From positions 682,001-746,000 of the forward strand of contig JAGTJL010000010.1 of the NCBI GenBank assembly GCA_020746875.1: a DNA stretch of 64,000 nucleotides, read 5' to 3'. The position numbers and the translations under genes are program-made. The notes beneath the pieces are model-generated. The model was not told where the DNA came from and made no database searches. It saw only the letters and a program-made list of their open reading frames with translations. This DNA comes from Rhexocercosporidium sp. MPI-PUGE-AT-0058. Its lineage: Eukaryota; Ascomycota; Leotiomycetes; Helotiales. Positions 10,542 to 21,082 of the stretch are shown piece by piece (within the stretch, counting starts at the first letter, position 1; each line of letters starts with the position of its first letter).

Positions 10542-12656
10542 ATGAAGAGGACTTTCATTATTCTAAGCTTCGGGCTCTTTGCTACAAACACTATCTTCGC
10601 TGCTACTTGCTCTAACGGAGCAGAATGTATGGTCGGTATGGATCCCTGTGCTGATGGCTCGACGTGCACCGAGGCCGAAGCTCCTGTTGCAGCATCCAGT
10701 ATCATGCAGGAGACTCCAGCAGAGGCAACGGCACAAGCACCTTCCCCTGAGGAAGAACCACCAATTGCTACCGAAGAAGCTCCAGTCCCCACCGAAGCGG
10801 CAGCATTGCCATCAACTACCCCTGACGCAATTTCTACATCCTCGTTAGGGGTGTCCGTATCCGGCACAGAATCTGGTGTACTTCCCGAAGAGACAACATC
10901 AACTGAAGACAAGTCAGCCGAGCAAGGCGTGAGCAGCCACCAATATCAAATCTCACACTGTACACTGCTGACATATTCAGTTCCCACCAATTCAACTCAC
11001 CCAAGAAGAAGCAATCGATGCCACAGCATTCGAGCTCGAGACAGCAGTCGAGTCCTTCCTGGCTGCGTCAAAGCTACGAAAACGAGCCGTCCCAGCAAGC
11101 GATGTATCCGAAGACAATGAGCCAGCTCCAATCGTTCTTCCCTCCTGCCCGGATATAACACCCAACACGAAGCGAGGACTTTCGACAGCATTTTCGGAAA
11201 ACGACCAAAAAAGCCTACCTTTGCTTGCACACCTGGAAGCCTTACCATACAGGTACATATCCACTATGTGGCTAATGGATACTTCCTCACGTTCCCCATT
11301 GTCCTTGGAGCACGAATCAACAAGCAGGTACGAATTTCCCTTTCTGTAAAACAAACCTTATTGATGCTATTTCAGATGGAATATCTGCAATCGATGGTCT
11401 CCAATTACGGTATAACTCTCCAGTATTCCGGAACACCAAACTTGATTATTAACAAAAGGTTCACTGACAATCACGAGCTCGTCGACGGTGACGTTCTTGA
11501 AGACACCTCCTCCAGTGGCAAATTCCAACATGACTTCATGAGGCAGTCTCGGGTAAAGGTCCAGATATTCTCAACATTTGGATCGTAAACATGATCAAAG
11601 ATTACAAAGCTGTAAGTGAACTCGCAACCTGACCCACCTTGGAGTTACCGAATATTACACCTGCTAATTCCTTTCAAGTACTCGTTCTATCCGGGATGGA
11701 AGGTATTTGACTTCGACGGCATCGTGATCAGAACAGGTGCGCTTCCTAAAATCGGTTCGGAAGTTGATCGTGAAGCCGAGATTGTTGGTAGGGGTGATGC
11801 CCAGGGAGGTGTGATGGTTCAGTCTTTTGGTCACGTAAGTCAATTCGATTTGGTTGGTCAATAGGGAGCAACGACTAATTTAGAGAATCTAAGTGGATGG
11901 GTCTCCAAAAGATCTTCGGCGTCGACAATTGTGGTGCTGGTGATGGTATCGCCGATACAAATACCTACTCCAATCAATACCCAGCCAGCTACTCTTGCAA
12001 CCAGATTCTCTGCGGGACTAAGAAGTCGTTCTTTGTGCGAAACTGGATGAGTGTAAGTCTGTGTTTGTATAACGAGAGTTATTACTAACAATTAATAGTA
12101 CTCCAAATGCAAAGGCACCGACCGTGATGGCTCGGACTGGTACAACAGTTTCACGGTAGGGCAAAAGTCCGTCATGTATGCCCAATTCCTCACCTTTCGT
12201 CGCGGTCTACGCTGCGGAGCAACACTCAAAAGCAAAACTAAGCGTCTAGAAATCGAGTCTCGGGACGTACAAAAGCGAGCAGAAGACAAAGCGAACCTTG
12301 TCGCAGAGTTTCTGCTCAACAACTGCTCCCAAGCGATCCAGGACGTTTTTGAAGAGGAGAGTATCCCACTTGCGAAAGAAGTGCTGCAGAGTTATAGTAC
12401 GGCGGCCAGTAGCATGCAGGCCAACCCTACAGCGAAGAATGACGACCCTGCGAGACCGAGGCCGGCGACAAAGACACCTGTTACTGCGACGCCGAACCCG
12501 ACGGCGAGTTCGAACGCTAATCCTACTTCTGCTTCTTCCCCTTCGCCGACGAAGAAGAAGAATGATGCTGTGGGACATTTGGGGGCTTTCAATATCTGGC
12601 ATTATGTCGCTCCTGGGTTCATGATATTGTTGGACTCCATGGCGTTTTGGTTGTGA
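10542..12656 (+). pseudogene. Secreted M43 (pappalysin-like) metalloprotease relative with erased zinc site and two frameshifts
   Basis: Six exons with good splice sites: 10542-10928, 10981-11327, 11376-11611, 11679-11834, 11894-12052, 12099-12656. A signal peptide (residues 1-20) precedes a small Cys-rich segment, a Pro/Glu/Thr-rich stretch and a dibasic LRKR site suggesting Kex2 processing. The M43 fold is visible in the pre-motif DFDGIVIRTGALP, the motif region QSFGHWMGLQKIFG, the following CGAGDGIADT, a Met-turn NWMSYSKC and FTVGQKSVMYAQF. Active M43 enzymes have HExGHWxGLxH here. This protein has Gln, Ser and Lys at the first His, the Glu and the third His, so zinc proteolysis should be lost. 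Exons 2 and 3 are each one base short of frame, at an A6 run (11207-11212) and a GGG run (11551-11553). The C-terminus is Ser/Thr/Pro-rich with a hydrophobic tail that could be a GPI signal. If the shifts are sequencing errors, this is a secreted pseudoenzyme rather than a dead gene. Confidence 0.75.
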
Positions 12657-13303
12657 ACTTGGGATCTTCACATGATTCATTCTTGATAGCACTCGTTTGA
12701 TATTGGCGAAGTCAATTTTAGTCTTACAATAATACTATTAATAAATCAATTCCCATCCCACAAGAAGCTTAATATCCTATATCTACATTGTTTTCTGCAA
12801 CCTTCACCGTTCTGATATCATCGCCAGCCCATCTCCTCCTCGATATGAGTGCAGATATGAAAGTGAGCTCAAATCAACCTCGCTTCCGAGAACAAAGAAC
12901 TTTGCAATTCACCTTTCCGATTCACAAAGACGCAGCCAATCAAATAATTTGCAGTAAAGTACTAGTGCCGTGTAGAATCTTTTTGTTGCACGTCGCAAGC
13001 TTGTTTACTTCTGAATGCGAGCTTGCCGACCGTCTCCCTCTCAGGAAGTCTCGCCTAGCTCCTCCCTCATCTTGACTTCATCTTGTCGAGATCTATACAT
13101 ATGATGAGTGCTACCGGATTTGCACTGAAGCCAAGCATATCTATTAAAACCATGAGAACTTGATCATTTGCTGTATGAGATGGAAGATGAACATACATGT
13201 TTGAAGTGAAGAGGGTAGTACACAATCTTACAAATGGCTTCTTCGGTTCGCCATTGATGTTGGGGGGAAATTGCAGGGAAATTTGGTCCAGAACACCACG
13301 TTT
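12657..13303. other. Intergenic, convergent 3' regions
   Basis: About 650 bp between the M43-like gene and the small minus-strand gene. It is AT-rich, and no feature was recognised beyond likely 3' untranslated sequence. Confidence 0.5.
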
Positions 13304-13689
13304 TCATATTGCGAGACTCTTTAGTATTTTCTCCATACGATCTTTTGCTTGTCCTTCCGTCCTCCCATCAATCATTTGCCGGTAGTGACTTCGTGGAATA
13401 GGCAGCACGGGGTCTTTGAGATATCGATTCAAAGAGTCGGCTATTCTCTGGGGTGCGGAAGTCATTTGTGGATATTGAGAGGTAGCTGTCTTTAAGTCTT
13501 GATTGTTGGATTTGGTAGGTGTCCCCGCGTCGTCTGATAGAGGGAAAAGTTGTGGTTGCATTATGGTGGGTATGGCCTGGCTTGATGTGAAAATCAACGA
13601 ACGAGTCGTGGGTGAGAGGAGCGAATTACTTACCTAGTAGAAGAAGACCCCGATTGAGCCTTTGTAGAAGAAGAAGAAGTTCGACACAT
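13304..13689 (-). CDS. Small hypothetical protein (two exons)
   Basis: Exon 1 13689-13634 and exon 2 13580-13304 join across a 53-nt intron with a perfect GTAAGT donor and a TCAAG acceptor, giving 110 aa. The N-terminus is Ser/Thr-rich. The C-terminal half is charged and probably helical, with the segments APQRIADSLNRYLKDPVLP and DRMEKILKSLAI. No signal peptide, membrane segment or named domain is seen. The intact frame across a consensus intron and the non-repetitive C-terminal half argue for a real gene; I do not recognise the family. Upstream exons cannot be excluded. Confidence 0.5.
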
Positions 13690-15338
13690 GGTATCTGCTT
13701 TTTTGGCTTGATAGAGACAAGGACGAGACGATGTATGTCTTCAAATGTGGGTAAAGGTCACGTGCCGTTATCTTGTAAGGAAATTAAATTCTTCCCAACT
13801 CGAACTTCAAATACCTGAAAATGTGTCCAGACTTTATAGCTTTAGCTGGACAAGTAAATGGCAGTTTGCAGATGCAAATGCGCATTTGCAATGCTGCAAT
13901 TCGTGCCTTTCTAGAGAATCGTGACTTGCAAGAGTGGATCCGCACCAAAAATCTCGAATCCTAGTGGAAGCCAAAACAAACGACGCCAGAACTTCTTCTT
14001 CATCAGCCTGACTGCTCCTTCATCGCAGCTTCAATTTCTGTACCGAGAATTCCGCATCCGGGCGATTGTTGAGCCAAGGTATATACAAATACGGCTGGCA
14101 AGTGTGTGCATTGCCGATGTCCTGGAGCTTTCCATTGTGTCAAGTCATTGTTTCGTCCAGTTCTCACACCTGTCTCAAGCCAAAATCCTCTTTCGTGGGG
14201 GGTGCTTATTGCCACTCAGCTCAGAACAGCCCGTTCAACCCAGTGGAAGAATGGCGGCTGTCATTACAGCTCTCTTCAACACGCGCTCTCGCTCGTAACG
14301 AAGAAGGCTGTTGTGCACCAGTGCAGATCCCTGCTGGGACGACGATGCAAGCTTGCAAAGTGGCTGACAACCCATGTCTCTCTCACCGAACGGCAAGCTC
14401 CCACCATCCACTTGTTCATGTTGTCTTTGAAAGTTAAACAAGAGACCAGCAGTGCGCTCTCGGACTCTACTTGTTGGCCTGTTCTGGACCTGTCAAAACA
14501 GCTCCCTGTCGGCGTGGTGACCTTTTTACGAACTTTCCTGTTTGCACGAGGTAGACGAGGTTTTCCTGATATGAATTACAATCGTTTCCTCCGTACTGTT
14601 GTTATTGCTTCCTTCCATTTCCTATGAATGTTGAGAAGACATTAGGAGTTTGATGGTTTTCATTCTTGATTATTGGCCGTCTATCCTTGTTCTGCGTTGG
14701 TGCTAGACGTCAACATACTCGAAAGCTTCTCAATATTGGGTGGAGGGAGTGCTGCAGCTGGGGCGTTGGTGCGGGAATCCTTCCATCACTCCTTCTAGAA
14801 GCCGGGATGAGGTGTGTGCGAATGGACAGGCGGCAGGGCGTAGCACCCCCTGCTCCCCGCTGGTTCTTATCCGCCACTGTTTCTGTGCTCGGTCGTCTCT
14901 CCCTGGGTACCTACACTATGGTCTTCGCGCTTGTTGACAGTACTCGGGTTTCTTCCTCTTAAATCTCCAACGTCTCATCACTCATGAATTTACGAACTTC
15001 AACGGTGTACATTTGACAGCCCCAAACTCGAAATTTGTCGCTAAATTGTTGCCTTGTCAGCCGCACCTTAAGGCTGTACGCCCCGCCATCCCAACTCGCC
15101 TTTTCCATCCATCCCGGGTCAACTTTGTCGAGGATCACCGTCAAGCTGCTTCCGCGTGCCCATCGTTTTCTCAGTCCTGTCCTCAAAGAACTGTCATTTT
15201 CTCACGCAACCGTCGAACCATCCTGCGACAGTATGAACGCTGCTGGAGCAGCTTAAGACTCAGACTGGCGCGACTTAGGCACCCAACGCGATCCCTCAAT
15301 TGCCTCACATTCATGTTGGAAGAGCTAGGCCAGACACA
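13690..15338. other. Divergent intergenic region
   Basis: About 1.65 kb between the small minus-strand gene and the Clr5-ankyrin gene. Several open frames of 60-170 codons overlap here on both strands but show no motif or splice structure. Part is probably leader and promoter for the downstream gene. Confidence 0.45.
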
Positions 15339-18223
15339 ATGTCGAACATAAGACAGCAGAAGTGGGACTGGTCGTCCCATCTACCACGAATGATGGAGCT
15401 TTACAATACCCAAATGTCAATTCCCGACATTCACAAGGCTATTCAGTGTGACAGGTTTGAGCCATGGTAAAGCCTGCTGCCCGTGTTAACTCAATGGAGG
15501 CTAATTACATACCAAGCCAGCGATCTGTGTATCTGAAATTCAAACAATTGGGCTATCCAACCGATCCTGTCGGCCGTACAAAATTTCTCGATGCGCAACT
15601 CTCTTCTAATCTCCCAGCAAAGGTCGACTTACCATCCACATGGATGGAGCCTCTATCACCACCCTTCGATGCAAATCAATTCGCAGGGAGTACGCTACAC
15701 TCCCCCTTCCACAGTTCTACGTTTGGAGAGCCGACAATGCCTTGGGGCCACGGATTCGATATTGGGACGCCTGGCTCTGAACACATGTTCGACACAAGGG
15801 ATATTCTTGGTGCAGCACAATTCACACCAGGGCAGGTGTTGTCGGACAATGGCTTCGGGGGTACGACTGAAGGTGTTCCTATATCGAAGTCAGATTTGGA
15901 CCCTGGAATGGTGTTTCCCTCTTGGCTTTCCAATGGCAATGATTTCGAACCATCCAGCAACACCGATCATACATACCAATATCGTGACCACAGTATGGAA
16001 CTCCAAGGTGCCTCGTATTTCGGTATAGACACAGATGTTGATATTGCAAGTTCTGTGCATGAGCCGGCCTCTATGCATCATTTGCAAGCTCTTAGTCCTA
16101 GCTCCGACTGTTCTAAGATCAATGCAGCACAATCTCGGCCAATGTCTCCAAATCCTTCATTGATGGACCTCGATACTGGCTCGCTACCTTTTCAATTTTC
16201 TGCCGCAAGCTCATCATCTTCCAATTCTGTCGTCAAGCTCCCATTCCAAAAACTCATCGGTGCATCTAATACAGGTGCACGCAACAAGATCCGGTCATTA
16301 TTCCGACCCAAATCCAGCCCTTCGATCCGTGGTCGAAAACGATACGCCGTCTCACAATTCACCAACTCAACGGAAGACTCTGGCTACGCAAGTGGACACG
16401 CCTCATCGTTGACCTTGGAAGAAGTTCGATGGATTAATTCACAGTCCCTGGACGAATTCAACGGGCTCTATCGTGTGGCTTGCCAGGTCCTACACGAGCC
16501 TCATAGCAAGGCTTTGTACAAGGACATCCCGACTTGTAATTTGTGCCAGTACTCTGGCATTCACAACCTTGGATGGTCAGCAAGATACCTGAAACTTGAA
16601 GTCTTCTTGAGTGAGCTCAGGTTGGACGTATACAATTTTGGGGCCTTGGACGCAGCGGGCAATACAGCGCTTCACGTATGTATTTTTTCGAGCAATGCTT
16701 TCGTACTGTATCCGTCTTGGGAGGGGTGAAGCCTTTGCTCTATTCAGACATACCCCAAGTCATTTCCAGAGACGTCATGGTTTAGGATGCAGGCTAACAT
16801 CGAGTCCTAGTATGCTGCTGCTGGAGGTGCAAGCTATCAGCATCTGAAAGCTCTGATTGATGTGGGAGTAGATCCATATGTCGCCAATACCGCAGGCGAA
16901 CTCTTCATCTACTGCTTAAGGCCTATTAAACCCTTCACGATTGAGCCGAACTCGGATTGTTTGAAAAGTGACGACTTGATCAAGCTATTGGGACTGCTTC
17001 AGCTTGAGCGGGTCTTAGATTGGAGGGACAATGATGGACAGACAATTATGCATGCCCTAGCATTGAAGATCTCGGAGCCAGAACTTAAGACGAAGATATT
17101 CAAGTGAGTTCGCGCTTTCCTGCCTTGCCATTTGCTGAGACACCATCTGTACTGTATTCTGCAGAATCTTAATTCTGGGGCATGAGCCAGTCCGTAGATA
17201 CGTGTGGCGTTCTAATGCAGCACATGAACCAGCACCTACAATTGTTTGTCGGGACTAATCTTATCTCTAGTATGCTCAAATACTCCAGGTATTCTTCCAC
17301 CGTTCTAGATCGGTTCGGAAGATCTCCTGAAGACGTTGTCCCTTTAACCTACGATTCTCATGGCCAGGTGATCGATCCAGTGCCGATCAGTTCACTTCAG
17401 CAAATTGAAGAGGTTGCTGAAGACGGCGAAAATTCCGAAGAGGCGATAACCTGCGAAGCAATGATCGTGGCAGAATTCCGATTGGAAGGGGTCAAGCAAA
17501 TCAAAGCCAACACCATCGTCGTCGAAGCCCGTCATCAACCGCGCTATGTTGACATAGAGACGGGCGATAATGTTTTTCACGCCCTCTCTAGAATCAACTC
17601 GAGCAGCAAGACTCTCTTTAGCGTGGATTATCTGAAGCCAAATCGGTCTAACCAGGAAAGGCCAAACCGGGAGCGCAATTATATCCTCCTCAATCTGGAA
17701 TATTTCATCTCAAAAGGCGTCGATTTGGATCTCCACAACCGTGAGGGAGCCCACCCCCTCAAGTCTTTTATATGTGACCGTGCATGGGACGAAAGCGAGA
17801 CCGGAGCCACGATGTCAAAGTATCTAGACATGATTTTGTGGAAAGATCGCCAGGGCCGGACGAGAAACAAGGTCAATGTGAATATGAAGGACCGAGAAGG
17901 ATATACAGCACTTCATCATGCTGCTATTCGCGGCCGACCGGACTCTGTACGAAGTCTCATCGAAGCTGGCGCTAATGTCAACGCACGTTCAGGTATGCCT
18001 TTTTTGTTCAGCTTCAAAGTCGTTGACGATTTTCCCAACTAACGATGGCCTAGTGAATCAAATGAGCATTCTTCATGCTACTTTCAACGCACTCGATGCA
18101 GCAGTCAAGCAAACCGACAAGGTTCTAGTCCATCTGCTTAAAGAGGTCATTTCATATCTCGAGCATGCCGGAGCTGTTCAAGATCCGACCTCGTTAGAAG
18201 AACGAGGCGCTAAGAAGGCATGA
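15339..18223 (+). CDS. Clr5-domain and ankyrin-repeat protein
   Basis: Proposed exons: 15339-15466, 15517-16675, 16811-17103, 17165-17203, 17271-17992, 18054-18223, giving 836 aa. The N-terminus, about residues 4-55, fits the fungal Clr5 domain: a WDWSSHLPRMMELY segment and, after the first intron, QRSVYLKFKQLGYP. A Ser/Pro-rich disordered region follows (about 60-340). Ankyrin repeats are visible at GNTALHYAAAGG (about 424), LIDVGVDPYVANTAG, LDRFGRSPEDVV and GYTALHHAAIRGRPDSV with LIEAGANVNARS (about 740-780). In this family ankyrin repeats mediate protein binding; Clr5 is a putative DNA-associated module. Starting at 15339 rather than at an ATG in the first intron completes the Clr5 domain. 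The 39-nt exon 4 is the least certain piece. No heterokaryon-incompatibility or NACHT domain is present. Confidence 0.75.
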
Positions 18224-18651
18224 ATAGCTGCTGAATAACGGATCATGTGTTGTGCAATCCAGCCATGAAATTACTTGCGGCCTGATTCCGCCTAATGTTA
18301 GCGTTTCTCAGGCCAAGTTTTCGGCAATCCCGCTGTTGGATTGACGACATATTTCTTTCTTTTGTTTTATAGGGAGGCCATTTGCATTTTCAGTTGGCAT
18401 TCTATTCTGCGGTCTAGGGAAGGCATGGTGTACATGAACTGCATTGGACATACAGGGATGGTGTAAAATGTTCAGATACCCCTTTTTGACCTTTGGCGTG
18501 GCCCGCCTAATTTTGCTTTCTTGATTTTGTCGTTATAAAAACTAGACTCCATGTACTCTGGGGCTTTGTAAAGATCAGATCATAAGAATTAATAAATACT
18601 AGTTAATTCTTTTCCTGTGAAGCTATCCGCCCTCGCTTATTATCTAGGAAG

Positions 18652-18737
18652 GCAAGTGTCGCGGGAAAGTAAATGTCGAAAGTTAAGAATTTCCTCGATT
18701 TTTGTAAGCTGCGATACTTACTTTCCTGCGACATTTG
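18652..18737. repeat. Imperfect inverted repeat (about 24-bp arms)
   Basis: The arm at 18652-18675 is nearly the reverse complement of 18714-18737, with about three mismatches that all look like transitions, separated by about 38 bp. It could be a transcript hairpin or a remnant of a small mobile element. No target-site duplication was found. Confidence 0.6.
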
Positions 18738-19160
18738 CTTTTACCGATTTGAACAGAGCGCAGCTTCACAGCTTCACGGAGGCGAATAACTATTGTTATT
18801 TGTACTTCCACTGGCTGGAACTTAAGCGTAGCTGACAGTCACGAAACGACCTTTGAATGTGTAGATACCAAGTAGCATTACTCATTCTTTGTCATGGAAA
18901 TACTGGGTTGAGCAGCTTTGATTACAAGACTCTGTGACATCATCAAGTTTGTTTGTCAAAACAAGCAGAACGGAGTCGATGTAAGCTCCGTCCTGTACAT
19001 ACTCTGTGGTGCTTATTCCCTGAAGTAGTAGCAAGGGGCCGTACACGAGTGGTGAAAAGACGACCATCTCGGGACATGATCGTAGCCGAGGTCACCAACC
19101 AAACATGAGTCCCATGACTAACTGTAAACTTATTTAGCCGAGCTCATATTCTGCAATGCG

Positions 19161-19168
19161 TATATAAG
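19161..19168 (+). promoter_or_regulatory. TATA box of VOC-family gene
   Basis: TATATAAG lies 69 bp upstream of the start codon at 19237, a normal distance for a core promoter with a short leader. Confidence 0.5.
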
Positions 19169-19236
19169 AAACCTCAATTACTTCCTACTCTCGAATACAG
19201 CAATAAGTAAATACATTAGATCAAACGTATCTCATC

Positions 19237-19929
19237 ATGGCAACCCTCTCAAACCCAGGAAAGACTGTCATCAAGCCCTCCCACCTAGCCCACATCGTCC
19301 TCAAAACCTCACCCTCCCAATATGGCACAATGGTCAGCTACTACAAGACCTTCCTCTCTGCAGATGCCCGCTTCGAAGAGGGCCCTCTCACATTCCTCTC
19401 CTAGTACGTAATTTTCCGCTCTAGAAGTCTCAGTGATCTGGGATCAGGATCGGTTTTTCTTTGTTGACCCTGATCCTAAGACGTGTGTGGGGGGGGATAA
19501 AATACTAAAGTCCTGATTAGCGACGAAGAGCACCACCGTATAGCCATCATATCAGTCCCAGACACCAAACCCCGCGATCCAAAAGCAGCTGGGCTGCTCC
19601 ATTTCGCATTCACGTTCAACTCGCTGCATGACTTGGCGCTAGCATATAAACAGCGTGAAGCGAATGGGATTGAGCCGTATTGGTGCGTTAATCATGGCCC
19701 TACGACGAGCATGTATTATCATGATCCGGATGGAAATGATATCGAGACTCAGGTGGATAATTTCGCGAGCTTGGAGGAGGCGGATGCGTTTATGAAGAGT
19801 GCGGAGTTTGCAGAGAATCCTATTGGGGCTGATTTTGAGCCGGAGGAGCTCATTAAGAGGTTGGAATCTGGGGAGGATGAGGCGGCGATTAAGAAGAGAG
19901 CGAATGTTGGTCCAAGGGGCTTTCCCTAA
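19237..19929 (+). CDS. VOC superfamily (glyoxalase/extradiol dioxygenase fold) protein
   Basis: Two exons, 19237-19403 and 19521-19929, with a GTACGT donor and a GATTAG acceptor, giving 191 aa. The paired beta-alpha-beta modules of the vicinal oxygen chelate fold are visible: SHLAHIVLKT at the N-terminus and LLHFAFTF, then SMYYHDPDGNDIETQVD. His19, His83 and Glu131 sit at the usual metal-ligand positions, so a metal-dependent enzyme is plausible. Similar fungal proteins are annotated as biphenyl-2,3-diol dioxygenase-like, but substrate cannot be read from sequence. The C-terminal 50 residues are acidic. No targeting signal is present. It is transcribed convergently with the GNAT gene 379 bp downstream. 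Confidence 0.85.
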
Positions 19930-20308
19930 TTTTACAGACTTAAGCTGCCTCGTTGAACTTGGATCTCATGTTGGATTTGGTTGTGGGCACTTCACACGAG
20001 AACGAAAGGATACAGACTGCAGAAAGGGGTTATTCAAGTATTCTAAAGCTGCTGTTGCTCTGATAATCTTTCGGCATGGCATTTTGTGTGCCCTCAATGA
20101 AATCAAATCAAATCATCAATTTAACTAAATGTTCAACTTCAATTCTCAAAAAGTCTTGGAAGTTTCGTTGAGCGCATCTCTGCCAACGTTTGCAAAGCTG
20201 TGAAGCCGAACCTGAACAGATCTGTTCGCTTGTCATTGCAGTTCTTTAGTCTATCTTAGAGCCAATGCCAATGTTTGAATCCCCCCACAGATTTCGGCGA
20301 TAGATCGA
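19930..20308. other. Short convergent intergenic
   Basis: 379 bp between the stop codons of two convergent genes; AT-rich, with no feature seen other than presumptive 3' UTRs. Confidence 0.5.
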
Positions 20309-21082
20309 TTACGACTGTTCTGCTTTTGGGAGCCGCATCATAAGAGTAGAAACATGAGGGGCTTCGACTCCATTAATATCGTGGCACATGGATACAATCT
20401 CCCCTTTCAACTCATAACCGAATTTCCTGTAAAGGGCGACTGCTGCCGGCGATCCCTGAAGCCAACATGTTAATCCCTTCTCATCCGCGAGCTCAGTAGC
20501 CCAAGTCAGCTGTAGAGCCCCAACACCTCGTCTCTGATGTGACGGTAGGACTGCCAGACCTTTCAATTCTATGCTTTTGTTAGATGAAGCAGAAAGAGCT
20601 TGATGGGAAGTGTCAACTAACGAAGCTATGGTCGCTCACCGAGTGCACGATCTCGGACTTCAGTAACTTGATTCGCAAATTTTTCGGCAAATGCATCGTT
20701 CCGCCCTTCAGGATTAGGAGAAGCTTGAACTTCAATGTCGTCTGGGATATCTATGTCTTTTGAGCCTCCTCTCTATGGAGCGGGTTATGCGATTTCACTT
20801 ACCACTAGGTCTCTCCCGACCACCACGCGCACGAGTAAACATGAACGCCCATTTGGAATACCCAACGATTTCTCCAGAGTTCGTGTCCACGACTTTCTTC
20901 CATGTAAATGAGGTATCGCCATAATCGCCAGGCCAACGGGCATTCATATCTGCAAGTTGCTTTTCGAAGGTCATATTTGGGAACAGCGTCTGCTGGAAAG
21001 GATCATCGAAGAATGCGCTGATGTGGATGTTGCAAATCGCTGGGCCGTCCGCGAATTGGACGTCTTGGAGGAGGAGAGGCAT
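20309..21082 (-). CDS. GNAT-family N-acetyltransferase
   Basis: Three exons, 21082-20803, 20750-20640 and 20568-20309, with GTAAGT and GTGAGC donors and ATAG acceptors, giving 216 aa. The acetyl-CoA pyrophosphate loop is visible as LAVLPSHQRRGVGALQLTWA, matching the Q/RxxGxG/A pattern, followed by the family's GSPAAVALYRKFGYELKGE segment. The N-terminus (FADGPAICNIHISAFFDDPF) is typical of fungal GNATs acting on small molecules; the acceptor substrate is unknown. Cytosolic location is inferred. The intron phases are all consistent, so the model is well supported. Confidence 0.85.

Larger units (their letters stand above)
18224..19236. other. Intergenic with imperfect inverted repeat and TATA box
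   Basis: About 1 kb between the Clr5-ankyrin stop and the VOC gene. It holds the inverted repeat at 18652-18737 and a TATATAAG element near 19161; no coding sequence is seen. Confidence 0.5.

Noticed and set aside
14066..14627. Several open frames of 100-170 codons upstream of the Clr5-ankyrin gene
   Set aside because: No family motif, mutually overlapping in different frames, and within the probable promoter and leader.
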